Positions 61,507 through 64,000 of a stretch of 64,000 nucleotides of DNA are shown here, one piece after another. The notes under the pieces are model-generated. The model was given only the letters and a program-made list of their open reading frames with translations. It ran no database searches and had not been told where the DNA came from. How positions within the stretch are numbered: the first letter of the stretch is position 1; each line of letters starts with the position of its first letter. The position numbers were made by a program, and so were the translations under genes. Source of the DNA: Lysinibacillus_B sp042920265 (GTDB taxonomy: Bacteria; Bacillota; Bacilli; Bacillales_A; Planococcaceae); the NCBI RefSeq assembly GCF_042920265.1, contig NZ_JBDQZI010000005.1, forward strand, positions 124,001 to 188,000, given 5' to 3'.

Positions 61507-62775
61507 ATGAGTCAGTCAACGAAAAAAATCCACTATGCTTGGTGGGTATTATTAGGGTTAGTTGTAATGGTCGGAGCTGCTAAAGGTGGCATTATGACTA
61601 CAGGGGGATTATTTTTAACTCCTGTTACTGAAGAATTAGGCATTGGCATGGGCAGTTTAACATTGTACTTTAGTATATCATCCATCGTCACAATGATTTC
61701 CTTACCAATTGCAGGTAAGATGATAACAAAATACAATATTAGAGCACTTTTAGTAGTAGCGGTTATTTTGGAGGCAGGCTCCTTTGCGATGTTTGGTTTC
61801 ATGAACTCCGTATGGGGTTGGTACCTATTTGCTATTCCAATGGCAATGGGGTCTGTATTAGTAACACAATTGGCAGGTCCTGTACTCATTAATAATTGGT
61901 TTAAAAAGCACAGAGGTTTGGCAATCGGCATTATGGTCGGAGCTGGTGGTTTAATCGGTGCTTTCCTTCAACCAGTAGCAGGTAATTTAATCGCCAGTGA
62001 AGGCTGGCGAAATACGTATATTATTTTAGGGGTCGGCGTAATGGCGGTCGTGATCCCGGTCGTGCTCTTAACGATACGAATGGCACCACAACAAAAAGGG
62101 TTACAGCCATATGGTATGGATGAAATGAAGCCAAATCAAGAGAATCAAGTATCAACTACTACAAATAGCGGTGTAAGTTTTAAAATAGCCAAAAAATCCA
62201 GCGCTTTTTATTTTTTAATCATTTTCTTCTTATTCGATACTTCTATCGGTGCATTTAATCAACATGTTGCACCGTTTGCAATGAGTTTAGGCTACGATAT
62301 TAAGTTTGCAGGGAATGCGATGGGTACTTGGTCGGTCGGTGTTGTGATTGGTGCATTATTTTTCGGTTTCCTCAGTGATAAAATTGGCGTGAAAAATACA
62401 ACGATTGCCGCGATGCTGATAGGATTAGTACCAGTAGGCATTCTATTAACAACTCCTGAAAACCCATTGATGTTTACGATGGCTACAGGCTTATATGGAT
62501 TTGTTGTTTCATCTCTTGGGACATTAGGACCTCTTTTAACGACAGCTCTATTTGGCAATAAAGAGTTCAGTCAAATTTACGGACTTGCAATAACGGGCTT
62601 AGCCATTGCAGGGATTGTGGCATTACCCGGATATGGCTTTATTTTTGAAGTCACAGGTAGTTACACGTATGTGCTATACGGTATTTTTATTATGTTTATC
62701 TTAAATGTCGGAGCGATTATTTTCGCATTTAAAGGGAAAAAGAAATTAGAACAAGCAGGATTGTGGCATGAATAA
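61507..62775 (+). CDS. MFS transporter, OFA/monocarboxylate type
   Basis: A 422-residue transporter with 12 spans. It starts IHYAWWVLLGLVVMVGAAKG and has NNWFKKHRGLAIGIMVGAGG between helices 4 and 5, typical of the OFA or MCT-like branch of the major facilitator superfamily, which moves oxalate/formate or monocarboxylates. The substrate is uncertain. A weak AGGATAAC site precedes the ATG. A strong terminator follows. Monocistronic. Confidence 0.85.
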   Translation: MSQSTKKIHYAWWVLLGLVVMVGAAKGGIMTTGGLFLTPVTEELGIGMGSLTLYFSISSIVTMISLPIAGKMITKYNIRALLVVAVILEAGSFAMFGFMNSVWGWYLFAIPMAMGSVLVTQLAGPVLINNWFKKHRGLAIGIMVGAGGLIGAFLQPVAGNLIASEGWRNTYIILGVGVMAVVIPVVLLTIRMAPQQKGLQPYGMDEMKPNQENQVSTTTNSGVSFKIAKKSSAFYFLIIFFLFDTSIGAFNQHVAPFAMSLGYDIKFAGNAMGTWSVGVVIGALFFGFLSDKIGVKNTTIAAMLIGLVPVGILLTTPENPLMFTMATGLYGFVVSSLGTLGPLLTTALFGNKEFSQIYGLAITGLAIAGIVALPGYGFIFEVTGSYTYVLYGIFIMFILNVGAIIFAFKGKKKLEQAGLWHE

Positions 62776-62811
62776 TAGGATGAGAAGTGGTGGCTAACTG
62801 CTCATTTCAGA

Positions 62812-62857
62812 CTGTAGGCAAACTCGAAAAAATTCGAGTCTGCCTACAGTTTTTTTA
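62812..62857 (+). terminator. Terminator of the MFS gene
   Basis: CTGTAGGCA with ACTCGAA pairs with TTCGAGT and TGCCTACAG (one bulge), followed by T7. Confidence 0.9.
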
Positions 62858-62907
62858 TCCGCTCGATGCCTTTTATTCACATTCCGAAGTTTGTTTTCTA
62901 AGTATAG

Positions 62908-63087
62908 AAAAAAGAGAGTTATATAGCAGAAAAACAAAATGAATTTCAAATCGAAATTGGCACAAAGCTAGAAGAGAATTTGGACAGCTTACAAACAATG
63001 CTAGGGAAGCCCAGTGATCTAATTATTCGTGAAGTGAATATAGGTGAACAGAAACTCGCTTCTGACGGGATAGTGGTTATATCGTGA
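62908..63087 (+). pseudogene. GerA-type spore germination protein remnant
   Basis: An open frame of 59 codons without a start codon. It reads LEENLDSLQTMLGKPSDLII, then REVNIGEQKLASDGIVV, and stops at 63085-63087. Spore germination GerA-family proteins begin with L-x-x-N-x-x-x-L-x-x-x-G-x-S-x-D-L-I-x-R and a short strand, so this looks like the start of a degraded member. The rest of the gene is missing, which would make it a deletion scar. Confidence 0.5.
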
Positions 63088-63218
63088 CTATTGGCATGCA
63101 GGAAACTAAGATAAAGAATGACTCGAAGAAAGATCGTTTCATAACAGAGCGTAGACAAATTTTAAAGTTTATTTTATATTATTGGAGAAGTTTTTACTAT
63201 TTCTAAGGGTGTGTAACG

Positions 63219-63248
63219 ATGAAGATGGCAGTGAAAGTGGCCTCTTAA
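63219..63248 (+). CDS. cat leader peptide
   Basis: A 9-codon frame, MKMAVKVAS, with an AAGGGTG site 8 bases upstream. Its last codons form the 5' arm of the hairpin that hides the cat ribosome site. This is the layout of inducible chloramphenicol and macrolide resistance leaders. Confidence 0.7.
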   Translation: MKMAVKVAS

Positions 63249-63273
63249 AATCATTTTAAACATTTTAGGAGGC
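63240..63273 (+). promoter_or_regulatory. Translational attenuator hairpin of cat
   Basis: GCCTCTTAAAAT (63240-63251) pairs with ATTTTAGGAGGC (63262-63273) over 12 positions with one wobble. The 3' arm holds the AGGAGG ribosome site of the cat gene, which starts 8 bases later. Confidence 0.8.
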
Positions 63274-63280
63274 GAATAAA

Positions 63281-63949
63281 TTGAAATTTAATGTAATTGA
63301 TATTGATCATTGGGATAGAAAAGCTTATTTTGAGCATTTTCTAAATAATACTAGGTGTACTTTCAGTGTGACTGCGAATATTGACATCACACAGTTATTA
63401 GAGAAGTTACGAAAAAAGGATATCAAATTATATCCTACTTTTATATATATGGTTACTCGCATTGTTAATGCTCACAAGGAATTTAGAACTTGCTTTGATG
63501 AAGAAGGACGGCTTGGATATTGGGATGAAATGACGCCTAACTTTACTATATTTCATAAGGATGATAAAACATTTTCGAATATATGGTCGGAGTACTCGGT
63601 TGACTTTACGTCCTTCTATAAAAACTATCAAGAGGATATGAAGCTATACAGTAATGTGAAAAACATGAACCCAAAGAAACATGAACCGAAAAATACTTTT
63701 CCTATTTCATGTATTCCATGGATTAGCTTCACAGGCTTTAATCTAAATATTTTTAATGATGGAACGTATTTATTACCGATTATTACTAGTGGTAAGTTTT
63801 TCGAGCAAGGGGATAAAATTTTGTTCCCTATTTCATTACAAGTACATCATGCCGTTTGCGATGGATATCATGCGAGCGAATTTTTGAATGAATTACAGCA
63901 ATTAGTTGATAGTTGTGATGAATGGTTGCATATAAGTGAGTATAAATAA
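63281..63949 (+). CDS. cat: Type A chloramphenicol O-acetyltransferase
   Basis: A 222-residue CAT. It begins MKFNVIDIDHWDRKAYFEHF and carries the catalytic signature VHHAVCDGYHASEF, with His190 as the general base. PWISFTGFNLN is the conserved wall of the chloramphenicol site. It acetylates chloramphenicol with acetyl-CoA. TTG 63281 is the start, with AGGAGG upstream. A leader peptide and a hairpin hiding the ribosome site precede it, so drug-induced translation is predicted. Resistance is a family inference. Confidence 0.9.
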   Translation: MKFNVIDIDHWDRKAYFEHFLNNTRCTFSVTANIDITQLLEKLRKKDIKLYPTFIYMVTRIVNAHKEFRTCFDEEGRLGYWDEMTPNFTIFHKDDKTFSNIWSEYSVDFTSFYKNYQEDMKLYSNVKNMNPKKHEPKNTFPISCIPWISFTGFNLNIFNDGTYLLPIITSGKFFEQGDKILFPISLQVHHAVCDGYHASEFLNELQQLVDSCDEWLHISEYK

Positions 63950-64000
63950 TATTAACTTTAGTGAGGAGCTGGTATTAGCTAGTTCCTTTTCCTATTCAGC

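Overview
The window is a low-GC, Gram-positive, endospore-former-type chromosome segment. It most resembles the Planococcaceae side of the Bacillales (Lysinibacillus or Solibacillus relatives). The support is indirect: AGGAGG-type ribosome binding sites, frequent TTG and GTG starts, an S-box riboswitch, SLH-domain cell-surface proteins, a decayed piece that looks like a GerA-type spore germination gene, and the Bacillus-like order HesB-like gene (YneR type) - plsY - parE - parC. The genus is my inference, not something the sequence proves. No rRNA, tRNA, CRISPR array, intact insertion sequence or prophage was seen.

Layout. 1-5.5 kb: the 3' part of a UPF1-like helicase with a co-transcribed unknown gene, a YjaZ-like metalloprotease, a saccharopine-dehydrogenase-like gene broken by an 8-bp tandem duplication, and an alpha/beta hydrolase lacking its catalytic His. 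5.6-8.6 kb: a secreted S9 peptidase and a HAD phosphatase. 9-11.5 kb: two overlapping genes for a cytochrome-bd-superfamily enzyme with a c-type haem and no recognisable CydB. 11.5-17.4 kb: housekeeping and stress genes (SIMPL, SAP/DUF6434, GNAT, tautomerase, lipoprotein, TerC, Usp, SulP). 17.4-18.8 kb: GC-rich repeats around a serine-recombinase-like protein without its catalytic Ser. 18.8-23.1 kb: a chromate transporter, then a tight three-gene operon of a PlsY paralogue, a GNAT/class-V-aminotransferase fusion and a patatin-like hydrolase. 23.2-28.8 kb: a LysM-3D cell-wall protein with a WalR-like site, a luciferase-like oxidoreductase with a small membrane-protein gene upstream, SAM riboswitch-metA, an amidohydrolase, a YczE-like protein and small genes.

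28.8-34 kb: repeat-bearing intergenic DNA and two chemoreceptors, one soluble with a globin-like and a CZB domain. 34-43 kb: the core block HesB-like, plsY, parE, parC, then the copper genes csoR-copZ-copA with matching operator sequences. 43-49 kb: an accessory stretch with a hydrolase, an SDR, TetR and MarR regulators with clear palindromic operators, two frameshifted small genes, dispersed repeats and small-peptide genes. 49-53.6 kb: two tandem copies of a DUF485 plus acetate-type symporter pair. 54.3-64 kb: a MarR / bactofilin-like / small membrane protein set, an SLH-anchored surface protein, a HAD phosphatase, a chemoreceptor, an MFS transporter, a germination-gene remnant, and a chloramphenicol acetyltransferase gene preceded by what looks like a complete translational attenuator.

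The least explained coherent system is the PlsY-paralogue / acyltransferase-aminotransferase / patatin operon (20177-23126), whose three parts point to one acyl-lipid or N-acyl-amine pathway. Next come the bd-like oxidase pair with a tethered haem c (9081-11448) and the cat leader (63219-63273).
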